From Arachis hypogaea (lineage: Eukaryota > Streptophyta > Magnoliopsida > Fabales > Fabaceae): DNA of 64,000 nucleotides. The stretch spans positions 133,666,737-133,730,736 of the forward strand of contig NC_092038.1 in NCBI RefSeq assembly GCF_003086295.3, given 5' to 3'. The notes under the pieces are model-generated. The model worked only from the letters and a program-made list of their open reading frames with translations. It ran no database searches and was not told the DNA's origin. A program made the position numbers and the translations under genes. Of the stretch, positions 21,261-32,668 are shown in pieces. The first letter of the stretch is position 1; every line of letters starts with the position of its first letter.

Positions 21261-23111
21261 TCTGCTAGGGTTTCTACTCAGAAAGACGATCTAGTACAGA
21301 GAAGTACTAAGAAAGTCAAAACACGAGGAGAGGTGAATCTTAATCACCCTCCTGATTGCATGGAAGTTATACCAATGGAGGAGAGGAGCACACCAATCCA
21401 AAAATGTTCTTATAAGGATTCTCTTCTGACCGGCCCTGGTTTAGGGAATGATCATGAACCCGAATCCCTTATGGAGGACGATGAACCCAACCCGGAGGAC
21501 AAGTGGTACAAAGATGACGAAGACGGGGTAAATGGTGAAACACCTTTCAATCCATGTCCTGAGATTCCAGTGTCAAAAGAAGAATTTGAGGAGTGGTGCA
21601 AACCATGGAAGAATGCTCTTATGGTCAAAGTATTGGGGAAGCGTGTGACTTTCGCCTTTATGGAGCAACGCCTACGGAGAGACTGGGAAGGTAAAGGTAA
21701 GATTCATGTCATTGATATGAATCGTGACTATTTTTTGGTTCACTTTTCAGATGAGGAGGACTACACTCATGCACTTATGGAAGGGCCTTGGATGGTGGCT
21801 GGGCATTATCTGATTGTTCAGAGATGGAGACCGTTCTTTTTATCAGGACATACAGAAGCTAGGAAAATCGCTGCCTAGATTCGTATCCCGAATCTCCCTA
21901 TCGAACTCTACAACCACCGGTTCCTTTGGAGGGTAGGCTCGGCCATTGGGCATATGCTCAAAATCGATCGAACCACGTCTATCCACTCGAGGGGAAAATT
22001 TGCCCGTATCTGTGTGGAGATCGACTTGGCAAAACAACTTGTCCCACGTATCTCGGTGCTTGGATGTGAATTACATCTGGAATATGAAGGTCTATATCAA
22101 ATTTGTTTCTCATGTGGCAGGTATGGGCATAGATCAGAGCAGTGCTCGGAGAACCTCTCAACCAATGGAAATCCTATGGATGGCGCCGTCGCCGGAAGCA
22201 ATCCACCGGTGGATAGTACGGTTGAGCATGGTGATGACCAAAATAGAAAGTTTGCGGCTCCACAGAATCAGCACATTAATGTTCCCCATGGCAACGGCCA
22301 AAATATCCCTGACTTTGAGCCTTGGATGATGGTGAAAAGATACTCTAATAAAAAGAGAAATCAAATAGGAACGAAAGAATCTCAAGGTAATCAAAGGCAG
22401 ATTACCAAAAATAATGAGGAGAGAGACAAGTCTCCAAGAAGGAAAGATCCTGATGGATCTCGCTTCATGGTATTGCATGAGAAAACTTCGGAGGAAGCCC
22501 AGAGAAGCGTAGATCATGGCGAAAATGGACTAAAGGAATTAGAAGTTGATGGGCTGCAACACTCCCAAGCCCAAACTGATGTGGCCAAAACACCGGTCCA
22601 AAAAAGAGTGCTGAGAAATGGGGCTGGGAAAAACCCACAAAGCCACAAGAAAGCCACACCCCTCTCCAAAGGTCTATCCGATTCGGGTGGAAAATTGAAC
22701 CACGCAAGGAAAAAGGAAAGTAACCCGGTAACTGACTCTCCCGACCCTAAAGGGCTGGAACCACAACCAAAAGCTACCAAAGGGAAAGAATCTGACCCTG
22801 ACCTCGAAAGCATGGAGCTGGTGGTTAGAGATTATATGAAGAAGATGGAGCAAGAGAAATGGGAAGCCTTCAATTTCTCAAAGAGTGCCTGTATGAGTCT
22901 GGACCATCACGTCGTCCGAGAAAATGTGCTGTACAACTCTGAGACTAACCACTACTTAGCCGGTGATCGCTCTGAGAGTGGTGAGCCCAGAAGGAATCAT
23001 GTGAAGCAACCAGATGTGTTGATGATAGAAGCGGGTAGCAGAGCAAGTAAGGAGGAATCGTCCTCCAAGGGCCGTAGTGGTCCGGAACCAAGGGCGTCTG
23101 CCCGTAAGTAA
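21261..23111 (+). pseudogene. LINE ORF1 protein (DUF4283 plus CCHC knuckle), one in-frame stop
   Basis: The frame is open from at least 21261; the first ATG is 21360. A DUF4283 domain (WKNALMVKVLGKRVTFAFM ... MEGPWMVAGHYLIVQRW) is followed by TAG at 21876-21878. The same frame then continues with IRIPNLPIELYNHRFLWRVG and a zinc knuckle CFSCGRYGHRSEQC (CX2CX4HX4C, about 22107-22148). A long hydrophilic Lys/Pro/Ser-rich tail runs to the TAA/TAG region at 23109-23111. In related proteins a Trp normally stands where the stop is. The product would coat LINE RNA. Confidence 0.87.
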
Positions 23112-23151
23112 GTCTGGGTTTGATGGCCCCTTCCCCTTTACATCTCTGATT

Positions 23152-26100
23152 ATGAATATCATCAGCTGAAATTGTAGGGGTGCTGGTAGTAAAGCCTTCC
23201 CGTCAATCATTCGGGACCTGCGGCAGGAATATGATGCAAATTTCTTCATTTTGTTGGAAACACATGTTAGTGGACCACGAGGTAAACAAATTCGAGATAA
23301 GATGGGGTTTGACAAATCCTTTGTTGTGGATGCTATGGGTCACTCTGGAGGTATATGGTGTCTTTGGGATTCTGCTGTTTGGAACGTTGATGTGGTGGAT
23401 CAGGACAGGCAATACATCCACCTTAAAGTCTCTGGTAAGAACTCAAACCCCTGGCTCCTCACTGCTGTTTATGGTAGCCCCCAAAGGGTGACCAGAAAAG
23501 CCCTGTGGAATTCTATTGAAACATATGCCAGGAATGTGAATCTACCTTGGTGCCTATTGGGGGATTTTAATGCTATGTTACATAACTATGAAAAACGTGG
23601 TGGGGCGACCAACAATAATCAAAGTGCTTGTAGGGAGTTTCAAGAATGTGTTTCAAATTGTGGCCTAGTCGATTTGGGCTACTCAGGTTGGCCTTTCACT
23701 TGGAAGAGAGGTAACCTTGCGGAGAGATTGGACAGGGGGTTGAGTAACCTGGAGTGGCAACTTGCCTTCCCTGAGGCGTATGTTAAACACCTTCCTATGC
23801 TCAAATCAGATCATTCACCTATTTGTTTACAACTTTCCAATGCTGCTACACAGAATAAAGGGAGAAGGCCTTTTCGATTTCTTGCTGCCTGGATTACTCA
23901 TCCAGACTTTGGAAACTTTGTTGAAGCCAATTGGAATGTCAAGAATTCTTGGGGCCAGGGAATCGCTGAGTTCAAGAACCAAATCAAGGAGTGGAATAGC
24001 TCAGTCTTTGGTGATATCTTCAAACGGAAAAACAGAATCCTCCGCAGGCTCCAAGGTATTGCCAATAGGTTAGGATATTCTCAAAACTACTACTTAGAGA
24101 AACTGCAAAAAGAGTTGTGGTTGGAATACGAAAACATTCTCATCCAGGAGGAAATCTTATGGTTCCAAAAAGCTAGAACCAAATGGATCGAGTTTGGGGA
24201 TCGGAATACCAAATTCTTCCATGGCTCCACAATGATTAGAAGACGAAAAAACAAGATTACCTCATTGCAAAATAACAACGGGGACTGGATAACAGATAGG
24301 ACTGCTCTGGAGGATATGGCAACCACCTTCTTCTGCAATCTTTACTCCGACGATTCTACCTACACTCCTTTCATCCTGAAGAATAACTTTCCTGCTCTAA
24401 ATCGCTCTGACTATAACCTTCTGGCCCAAAATGTGACCAACGAGGAAGTAAGATATGCTGTTTTTGGTATGGGAAGTTGGAAGGCTCCTGGCAGAGACGG
24501 GCTTCAAGCTATCTTTTATCAAAGTCAGTGGAACAAAGTCGGCAATGATGTGTGTGATTTGACCAAGAGCTTTTTCGAAGACCCGAGTAAGATCAAAGAG
24601 ATAAATGAGACTTTAATCACTCTGATCCCGAAAGTGGAACCTGTATCAAATTTAAAACAACTGAGGCCCATAAGCCTCTGCAATGTTTCCTACAAGGTGA
24701 TTACTAAAATTCTCGCAAACAGATTAAGGAAAGTGATGGACAAGTTAGTGATGCCTAACCAGTGCAGCTTTGTCCCCGGTAGACAAAGCTCTGACAACAT
24801 CATCATTACCCAAGAGGTCATCCATTCTATGAGGCAAAAGAAGGGGAAAAAAGGATGGATGGCTATCAAGATTGACTTGGAGAAGGTGTATGACAGACTA
24901 AAGTGGTGCTTTGTTGAGGAGACCCTGGCAGATATTGGGCTTCCCCAGAATCTTGTGAACCTTATTCTCTCCTGTATCTCAACTCCCAAGATGAGGGTCC
25001 TGTGGAATGGGGAAGAATTGGAAGAATTCACACCTTCCAGAGGTATTAGACAGGGGAACCCCATCTCCCCTTACATTTTTGTGTTGTGCATTGAGAGGCT
25101 ATCCCAACTCATTAGCGCTGCAGTGGATCATGATTTTTGAAAACCAATTCGACTCAAGAAGAACGGTCCCCCAATTTCACACCTATGCTTTGCAGACGAT
25201 ATTATTCTGTTTGCAGAAGCTAATATTGATCAAGCAAATGTCATCAATAAGTGTCTTAAGGCTTTCTGTGGTAGCTCGGGTCAAAGCATTAGTAGAGAGA
25301 GAACTAGGGTCTTCTTCTCCAAAAATGTGGGACATACAGTGCGAGCAGAACTGAGTAATGTTTTGCAATTTGCCAGAACGGATGACTTGGGCAAATACCT
25401 AGGCGTTCCTATCCTGCATTCAAAAGTCTCCAAACACACCTTTGAAGGCATCATCAACAAGCTTCAAGCAAGGCTCAATGCTTGGAAAGCTTCCTCCCTC
25501 TCCCTTGCGGGAAGAGTAACCCTGGTGAAATCTGTCCTCTCCTCTATGCCTTTATATAATATGCAATCTGCTGTTTTACCTTCCTCTACTTGTAATATGA
25601 TTGACCGTATTTGCAGAAACTTCCTCTGGGGGAATACAGAGCAAACAAAGAAAATCCATCTCATTAGTTGGAAGAATGTTTGTGAACCAAAAAGTGGTGG
25701 GGGACTGGGTATTAGACATGCAAGCCAAGTGAATCAAGCTTTCATGATGAAGGCCGGATGGGGTCTGATTGCACAAAAGGAGGCTCTTTGGGCTAGAGTT
25801 CTAAGATCAAAGTATGGAAGTGGTTCGGATATCATACCAAAAGTGGAAAGGAGGCGAAACAGTTCCAACCTTTGGAAGGGCATATGCTCCTCCTGGGAAA
25901 ATGTTCAAGCAAATTGCATTTGGAGAGTGGGAGATGGTTCCCTTATTCGCTTCTGGGATCACTACTGGATCCCGGATGTAGGAAGCCTAAGTGCGACTAT
26001 AAACCAGGTTAGTAACATTACTAACTCTTCCGATATGCTAACAGATTTCCTTGATGTTTCAGGGCAGTGGGATATCAGAAAGCTCCAAGAAGTTTTACCG

Positions 26101-27237
26101 GAGGACATTGTCAAAAGGATCGCAACCATCTCCCCACCATCCCCTTGGAAGGAAGCTTATCACATAGTGTGGGGGCTATCCTCAGATGGTCAATTCAGCA
26201 TCAAAATAGCTTATCAGAATCTTAGGGACACTCAAGCTACTCCCAACAAGATATTTCGGTTAGTTTGGACGTGGAAGGGCCCTGAGCGTGTGAGAACTTT
26301 TCTCTGGCTTGTAATACACAATGCAATCCTCACCAATGTAGAAAGAAGCCGCAGGCATTTAACCATGGACAATGCTTGCCCCAGATGCAGACAGCATGAA
26401 GAATCAATTCTCCATCTCCTTAGGGACTGCTCCTATGCTAGAAGAGTGTGGCAACGACTTATACCGACGAATGGCATCAACTCCTTCTTCAACACCAGCC
26501 TCCATGATTGGCTTATTCTGAACCTGACTGCGAATAGCTATTGGTCTTGCCTCTTTGGAGTTGCAATCTCATCTTTATGGTTTTTCAGGAACAAACTAGT
26601 CTTCAATGGAGAGATTGTCGATGCTGCTAGTGGTAGCTACCAAATCCAAGCGCGAACCAAAGAATTCTTGAAGGTGGCGACTAGCAACCTGAAACCAAAA
26701 AATAATCAAGATACCAGCGGGAGTATTGTTAGATGGGTGAGACCGAATGGAGAGTATATCAAATTAAATGTGGACGGGTCCTGGTTTGCTCATAGAAGTA
26801 ATGCTGCTTGTGGAGGAGTTTTCAGAGATTCTGCTGGAAGATTTCTAAAAGGCTTCGCAGGAAATCTAGGTAATTGCTCGATTATGCACGCGGAGCTATG
26901 GGCGATTGTTCATGGGCTGACCATTGCCATCACTCATGGATACCAAAACCTGATGGTTGAATCCGACTCAGTTGCTGCTATCAATTTCATCAAGAACGGA
27001 AGCTCCCCGGGCCACCATTGTGCTCCTCTGATCCAGGACGTCCGAGTTCTAACTGAACGCCTTAAAAAAGTCTCTTGGATACATGTCTTTCGTGAAGCAA
27101 ACACGGTGGCTGATCAATTAGCTAAGAAGGGGCATGATCTCCCCCTTGGTCTGCACATCTTTGACAGCTCCCCTCCGGATATCAATTATGCTTTGCTATG
27201 CGACTGCATAGGAACCGTTAGGCTTAGGGGATCTTAA
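23152..27237 (+). pseudogene. LINE ORF2 polyprotein (endonuclease, RT, RNase H), two in-frame stops
   Basis: 1361 codons from ATG 23152 to TAA 27235-27237, one frame throughout. The N-terminal apurinic-type endonuclease (LLETHVSG, LLGDFNAML, the final SDHSPI) is followed by RT with APGRDGLQ, KIDLEKVYDRL, GIRQGNPISP and catalytic CFADDIILFAEA (about 25185-25220), a zf-RVT Cys/His region (CPRCRQHEESILHLLRDC) and a C-terminal plant-type RNase H (LNVDGSW, AELWAIVHGL, ESDSVAA, REANTVADQLAKKG). Stops: TGA 23167-23169 right after MNIIS, where the family has a Trp (WNCRG), and TGA 25138-25140 just before the FADD block. Apart from these the frame is intact, so the copy is not very old. Confidence 0.93.
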
Positions 27238-27390
27238 GTCCTTTCTTTTTGTTTCTGTTTGTTTTCTTTCCTTTGCTGGGGTTTAATCCCCCCATACCAT
27301 CAAAAAAATATGTTAAATTTTAATTATTAAAAAATATTTAAAAAAAAAAACGTTTTGCATGTCTTTATCTGAGTGGTTCTCATTATGATA

Positions 27391-27674
27391 AAACTCTAAA
27401 AAGATCCAATACTTTTAATTTCACAAAAAAAAAAAAAAAAACCCATATATAACAAATTAGAGAGCATATTAATTCTATTATGCTTTATCGGAATTTTTCA
27501 AAGCGACAATAAAAGGGAACAGAGAAGAGTATAATTGTATGTTGCATGTAAGCCTATAGTTAATTACAAGTGCTATGAATCAAATTAACTAGCAAGAATC
27601 AATGATAACATACAATATATATACAAAGAGAGTTTTACGTGTAAATATGATATGATACGAAGGTTCGGTTACCA
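27391..27674. other. Spacer between two MITEs
   Basis: AT-rich, poly-A near 27424-27441, no gene seen. Confidence 0.5.
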
Positions 27675-27683
27675 TAATTTATA

Positions 27684-27969
27684 GGGAGTGATTCAGATAA
27701 AGACACTAAAAACGCTTTTTTATAAAGATGTTTTTTAATAATTAAAATTTAACATATATAATTGATTAAATTGTGTTATTTTTGTTAAAATTAGACTAGA
27801 TAAATTAATCTGACCAAAAAATAGTAAATTAAATCTTGAGCTGGTCTAAATTAATATTATTTTTTATAGAAAATGACTAAAATACTTCTATTATATATAT
27901 TAATTTTGAGAATCCTAAATTTTAGTCATTTATTTTTCTATCGTAGAGTTAGAATTTAGAATTTTTAAA

Positions 27970-28016
<47 letters not shown>

Positions 28017-28256
28017 GAGTATTTTAATCATTTTCTATAATAAAGATATTGTACTTATTTTTTTTATAAAAAAATAATATTAATTTAGACCAGGCCAATT
28101 TAAAATTTGATTCACCATTTTTTTTATTAAATCAACTTGTCTAACCTAATTTTGACAAAAATAACATAATTCAATCAATTATATATGTTAAATTTTAATT
28201 ACTGCAAAATATCTTTAAGAAAAGACATTTTAGGAGTCTGCGTCTAAGTGGCTCCC
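27684..28256. mobile_element. Palindromic MULE-type MITE, copy D
   Basis: 573 bp with a perfect 9-bp target duplication taatttata (27675-27683 and 28257-28265). Ends GGGAGTGATTCAGATAAAGA and the inverse of GGGAGCCACTTAGAC. The centre carries an (AAT)n microsatellite. Same family as A, B and C. Confidence 0.87.
27971..28016. repeat. (AAT)n microsatellite
   Basis: About fifteen AAT units in the centre of MITE copy D. Confidence 0.92.
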
Positions 28257-28265
28257 TAATTTATA

Positions 28266-29409
28266 TTGTCTAATAATAATAACCAGCGTTCACTTTTTTC
28301 ATTTGTTGCTTTTCCCTAACGTACCTTTTTATTTTTATTATCTGTCTTTTATTCTTTCTAAAAAATAAAAATCCAATTGAATGGGACATGAGTGTCTGCA
28401 TGACTTTAGAGTAGTAGTGCTGTGTCTTGTATTCAGCATCAGAATCCTCAGCAAAATAACCATATATCTCATGAGAACTCACTATCATTCTCGCTTTATT
28501 TTTAAACCCTCAAGGGACATAAATGGAACTTTATTTTTTCAGACACCCATACCCACCAAGTATATGCTTAAATTTTACAACCAAAAGACCAAATAATTTT
28601 CCATCAGGGCGTGGTTTTTCTTTAGGGAGAATCTTTGCACGTTATTATAGCTTTTTTTAATACTTAAAAATATTTTTAACCAATTAATAATTTTATATTT
28701 AATTTGTATATTATTAGTATTATTATTACTATTATTATTATATAATTGAAATAGATGGTTATATCTTTTTTTCCGCTAAAAGACACATTAAATGAATTTT
28801 AAAAAAATGCAATAATCTCTTCCTCCTTTACACATGGCCACCAAAAGTTGGAATAAATTCCCTGACTATAAGAGAGGATAAAGAGCTATATATATATATA
28901 TATATACCCAAAAGCCCTACCAATTTTTTGAGAGGAGAAAAGTATGGTTGGCTTTTTTGTTGTATACTTAGGATTCCTAAATATTCCCACTTTAAAGTTC
29001 ATTTTGTTTACACAAAAAAAAAAAAAAAAAGGAGCTTCGTGGGGGAGGGTTATATTTTTCTTTAGTGCAAGATAAGGAAAGCAAATAAATGTAATGGATT
29101 ACTATATACATTTAAGACAAAAATAAAGGAAACTTGGTAGTGCACAATTGGTCCCCAATGCCATGCTCTAATATACACAATGTTGATTATAGTATAACTA
29201 CTTGTAGAGTTTTCAATAATAATTATTGACATGATTATTATATTCCTTATGTATGCCATAATAATAAGTAAATCATAAGCCACCCCATAACAAGCTAAGG
29301 TCTTCAATATTGATAATGAAGAAAGCCCAAACTCCCATGTGTACTAGCTAGCTAGTAGCTAGTATTTTAGGCTCATCATGAGAAAGCTAATGGCCTTAGA
29401 ATCTATATG

Positions 29410-29447
<38 letters not shown>

Positions 29448-30919
29448 TACCTTACTAGTCAATCAATAAAAACTTGTACTTGACATAAAAATAAGTAGCA
29501 CAATGAAAAACTCAATTGCCCACCCCGATAAATTAAATCTTCTGTGAATTAGGTACATAAAATTTAAAAATAATAATGACTAATATAAGCATTTCCATCC
29601 AAGTCCTAATAATAAATCACCGGGTTTGGTAGCCTCGCACCATTCATATATAAAAAATATATATTATTCAAAAGGGTCCCTAGCTAAACCCATAAATCAT
29701 ATATACTTACGTCATCAAATCATCATGATAATAATAAACCCTTTACTTATCTAGCAATTAAGGGAAAAATAATAGTATATATAATATGTAAACATTTCAT
29801 GAAACGAGCTATAAATCTCATCTGCTTACTTAGCTAGCTACCGTGTTCTAAGGTTTGTTTGCATCGCAAACATACAAATTTGTGTCACTTTTACAAATTG
29901 GTTAGGAACGGGTCATCGATTTTATTATGTTTGTTATATTAAATTTATGTATTAATTGGTAAACAGCAATGTTAGAGAGATAATATTAAAATATTTATAA
30001 TTTTATACGTATGATATTTATAATTATATATTTATTATATTTAAAATTATATATTATTTTAATAATAATTAATTAATATTAAATAAAGTCACTTTAAATT
30101 ATTTGAACTAATTTTTATTATTTTTTAAATATTATTGATTGACAAACAAAAAAATATTAGTCAAAATTTATCAAAGTTTATTATTTTTTATTTTATTTAA
30201 TATATCTTATAATAAATAAGATAAATTTAAACTATTTGAATTGATTAACTTTTATCTCTCTAATTTGACTGATTAGCAAATTATTGGATTCTTTCCGCTC
30301 CCGTGTTTGTCTTAATATCCGTCCTATTAACCTTATAATTTAAAAGCAAGCTTTTATTTAATTAATTAATGTCTAAATTTTTTGTCGCACATGAACCGTG
30401 AGTAACAATTATGTTTCTTTATATGTATTGTGTATAAATATCAATGATCAATTAGATTTAATTAGCACTTGATTCAAATTTTTGGATCACGTCCCGTAGT
30501 GTCGGTCTAATGAGGGATATGCAATTAAATTGATTGATTGGAGATGCAGCTACCTTTAATTAATTGGCACGTCTCTGAAAAAATTGCCAAGTGTGGGAAT
30601 AAGACATCTAATTTGGGTTAGAAAAAGTAACCCCATATGAAAAGAGATTATGACTCGGATGACTTAGATATTTTTATGGCACAGAAGAATTCTTGTGTAT
30701 ATCATAATTAAGAAGGATAAAAATATGTATAATAATTACCAATTTCCCAAAATTTAAATTAATTATTTTATTTTATTTTATTTTTATACACATACAGTTC
30801 ATGCTAATATCCAATTAAAGCAATGGGAGAAATAAAGAGATACTGAGCTATAGGATTGTTGTCACAAATCTATTATAAGTTGCTATAATTTTCTTTACTC
30901 AATTAAAAAATTATTTAAT
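28266..30919. other. Intergenic, AT-rich, no gene recognised
   Basis: Contains a (TA)n run at 28887-28907, a poly-A tract near 29012-29030 and an (ATT)n run at 29411-29448. No ORF with recognisable homology and no RNA gene found on either strand. Confidence 0.5.
29411..29448. repeat. (ATT)n microsatellite
   Basis: About twelve ATT units in intergenic DNA. Confidence 0.9.
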
Positions 30920-32668
30920 ACAGCTAGATCTAGTCTTTATTATAGACAGATTTTTGGTTATAAACAAAATTATTGACAGATTTTGTCTTTCTGTAAAAGT
31001 TTCGTTGAAAATTATTTACCGACGAATTTTTTTCCATCGGTAATTTACCGACAGATTTTTACTAGTTACCGACAGATTTTTTTTCGGTAAATTCTTCTCT
31101 CCATTTCTCTGAAACATCGAACTTTTCGATGGATTTTTCGTCGGTAATTAGAGACGGATTTTTCGACAAATTTTTCGTCTGTAATTGAAACCTTGGAAAA
31201 CTATCTCTACCTCTGAATACAGACAGCAAATCCGTCTGTAAATCCGTCAGTAAGATAAAATAGAATTTTTTTTTAGATTTTTCCATTGCAAAATAAACCT
31301 GTTTTCATACAAAATAAATATAAATTTAATACAAATTTTTATCTAATTTGTATTCGAATATTTATAATATTTCAAAAAATAAACAAATTTATCGTATTAT
31401 CAAACTAAAAGAAAAGTACTATAAACAAGCAAGTCAATATAATTCAAAACACAAAATCATGGGACGCACACGGTCACAAATTCATGGGACACACACAGTC
31501 ACAAAATCACAAACACAAATCAAATAATCAAATAAGAGAAATGAAAATTCTGCTAATACTCCAAACGCAAAACTACCAAGAAGAAGCATTACCAGAGAAG
31601 AAGCCATTAACTGAATTAAATTTTTGTTCTAGACAACTATAGCATTCATCAAGCTCATATTAACAATGTTCAGCAATATTCAGCAATCCAAATTAACAAT
31701 CTAAACATTTCTCAACTATTCATAATCAAAACCTAATCTAATCCTATTTTAACAACCTGAAAATCCACTAATCAGAAAACAAATCTAACTAAACTAATTA
31801 CTAAAATCAAACTAACTAAACAAAATTAATTGAACTCAACAGAAATTAAAAGAATTTTAAAACCAAAACCTGAAAACAGAGACAATCAAAACATGACAGA
31901 GGAAAAGAAGGATGCCCAGGTCTCTACAGTTCGAACAGGGAAAAAGAGAGAGGTGAAACTGCAGCTGACGGTGGAACCAATTTTGGTCGTCACGGAGCTA
32001 AGGCTTGCACAAAGGTAACCGCGGCATTGACTGGAGGAGATGATGGCTGTAGCGCTGAGAAGATATGCGAGCCAGAATTGAGGGGGATAAAAGGAGAGAG
32101 AGAGAGGCGCGGCGGTGGTGGAGCTTGAACTTGCTTTGTTCTGCAAACGAGAAAGAACGAGAGAGACAGGGTCTGTGTTTTACTGGTTTAGTGTTTAAAA
32201 AAGAGGAGAAGAAGGAGAAGGTAGCTGCGGCGGTTAGGGTGGCCGGCGGTGGCATTGTGGGTGAGGAAAGAAGAAGAAGAAGCTCGTCGACGGAGAGGGG
32301 AATACTAGGTTTAGCTCGTTTGATTTGTGTGCTGTAAATGGAGCTCGGACAACCTTAGGTTTAGCTCAATATTTCCGATGGAATATTTTAAATTATAGAT
32401 AGATTTTTTATCTGTAATAATTTAATAAAATGCAGCGTTTTTATTTATTTAATTACAGACAAATTTTCCATCAGTAACTACTTTTCACGAAAAAAAATTA
32501 ATTTTTTCGATAGGATTGTCGATGAATTTTATTTTCTGTTTGTAATTTATGCTAATTTATTTTTTTTTTTAGTTTTTAACAAAAAAACTTCTCAAAAGTT
32601 CTATCTATATTTTTTGAAATAAAATTTGTCAAAAATATCCGTTTATAATAACTAATTTTCTAGTAGTG
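30920..32668. mobile_element. Non-autonomous CACTA-like (En/Spm) element
   Basis: The right end is TTTTCTAGTAGTG (32656-32668), the inverse of the CACTACTAGAAAA terminus typical of plant CACTA elements. Both subterminal regions carry many short copies of a motif such as ACCGACAGATTTTT or TTTTTCGTCGGTAA (30945-31260 and, weaker, 32360-32545), as expected for transposase-binding repeats. The left terminus is decayed (a partial match TATTATAGACAGAT near 30938), so its limit is approximate. The interior includes a GC-richer purine-rich stretch (31890-32340) that looks like a 5' leader or captured exon. No transposase ORF. Confidence 0.65.

Larger units (their letters stand above)
21240..27307 (+). 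mobile_element. L1-type LINE retrotransposon with TSD
   Basis: About 6.07 kb with ORF1 (nucleic-acid-binding) and ORF2 (endonuclease, RT, RNase H), a short 3' UTR and an A-run at the end. The target duplication ATATGTTAAATTTTAATTA (19 bp) lies at 21221-21239 and 27308-27326; both copies are MITE sequence, which proves the nesting order. The left junction may be a few bases off because the following A-rich bases resemble MITE sequence. ORF1 is open right to the left junction without an upstream ATG, so a small 5' truncation is possible. Three nonsense codons make this copy inactive. Confidence 0.9.
20735..27381. mobile_element. Palindromic MULE-type MITE, copy C, split by a LINE
   Basis: The left part 20735-21239 and the short right part 27327-27381 together form a ~560-bp element like copies A and D. 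The ends are AACCACTCAGATAAAGAC and its inverse GTCTTTATCTGAGTGGTT. The flanks attgtgata (20726-20734) and attatgata (27382-27390) match at 8 of 9 bases, an aged 9-bp duplication. The 6-kb interruption is the LINE described separately, inserted in the right arm. Confidence 0.85.

Noticed and set aside
22158..22813. Several antisense open frames across the LINE (for example 22158-22517, 22514-22813 minus)
   Set aside because: They are shadows of the strongly coding LINE ORF1 frame; no homology or codon logic of their own.
27971..29448. Regular short repeats that could be read as an array
   Set aside because: These are AAT/ATT microsatellites without spacers; no CRISPR is expected or seen in this eukaryotic DNA.
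31830..32337. Overlapping frames on both strands in the CACTA-like element
   Set aside because: Short, purine-rich, low-complexity and without recognisable domain; not supported as genes.
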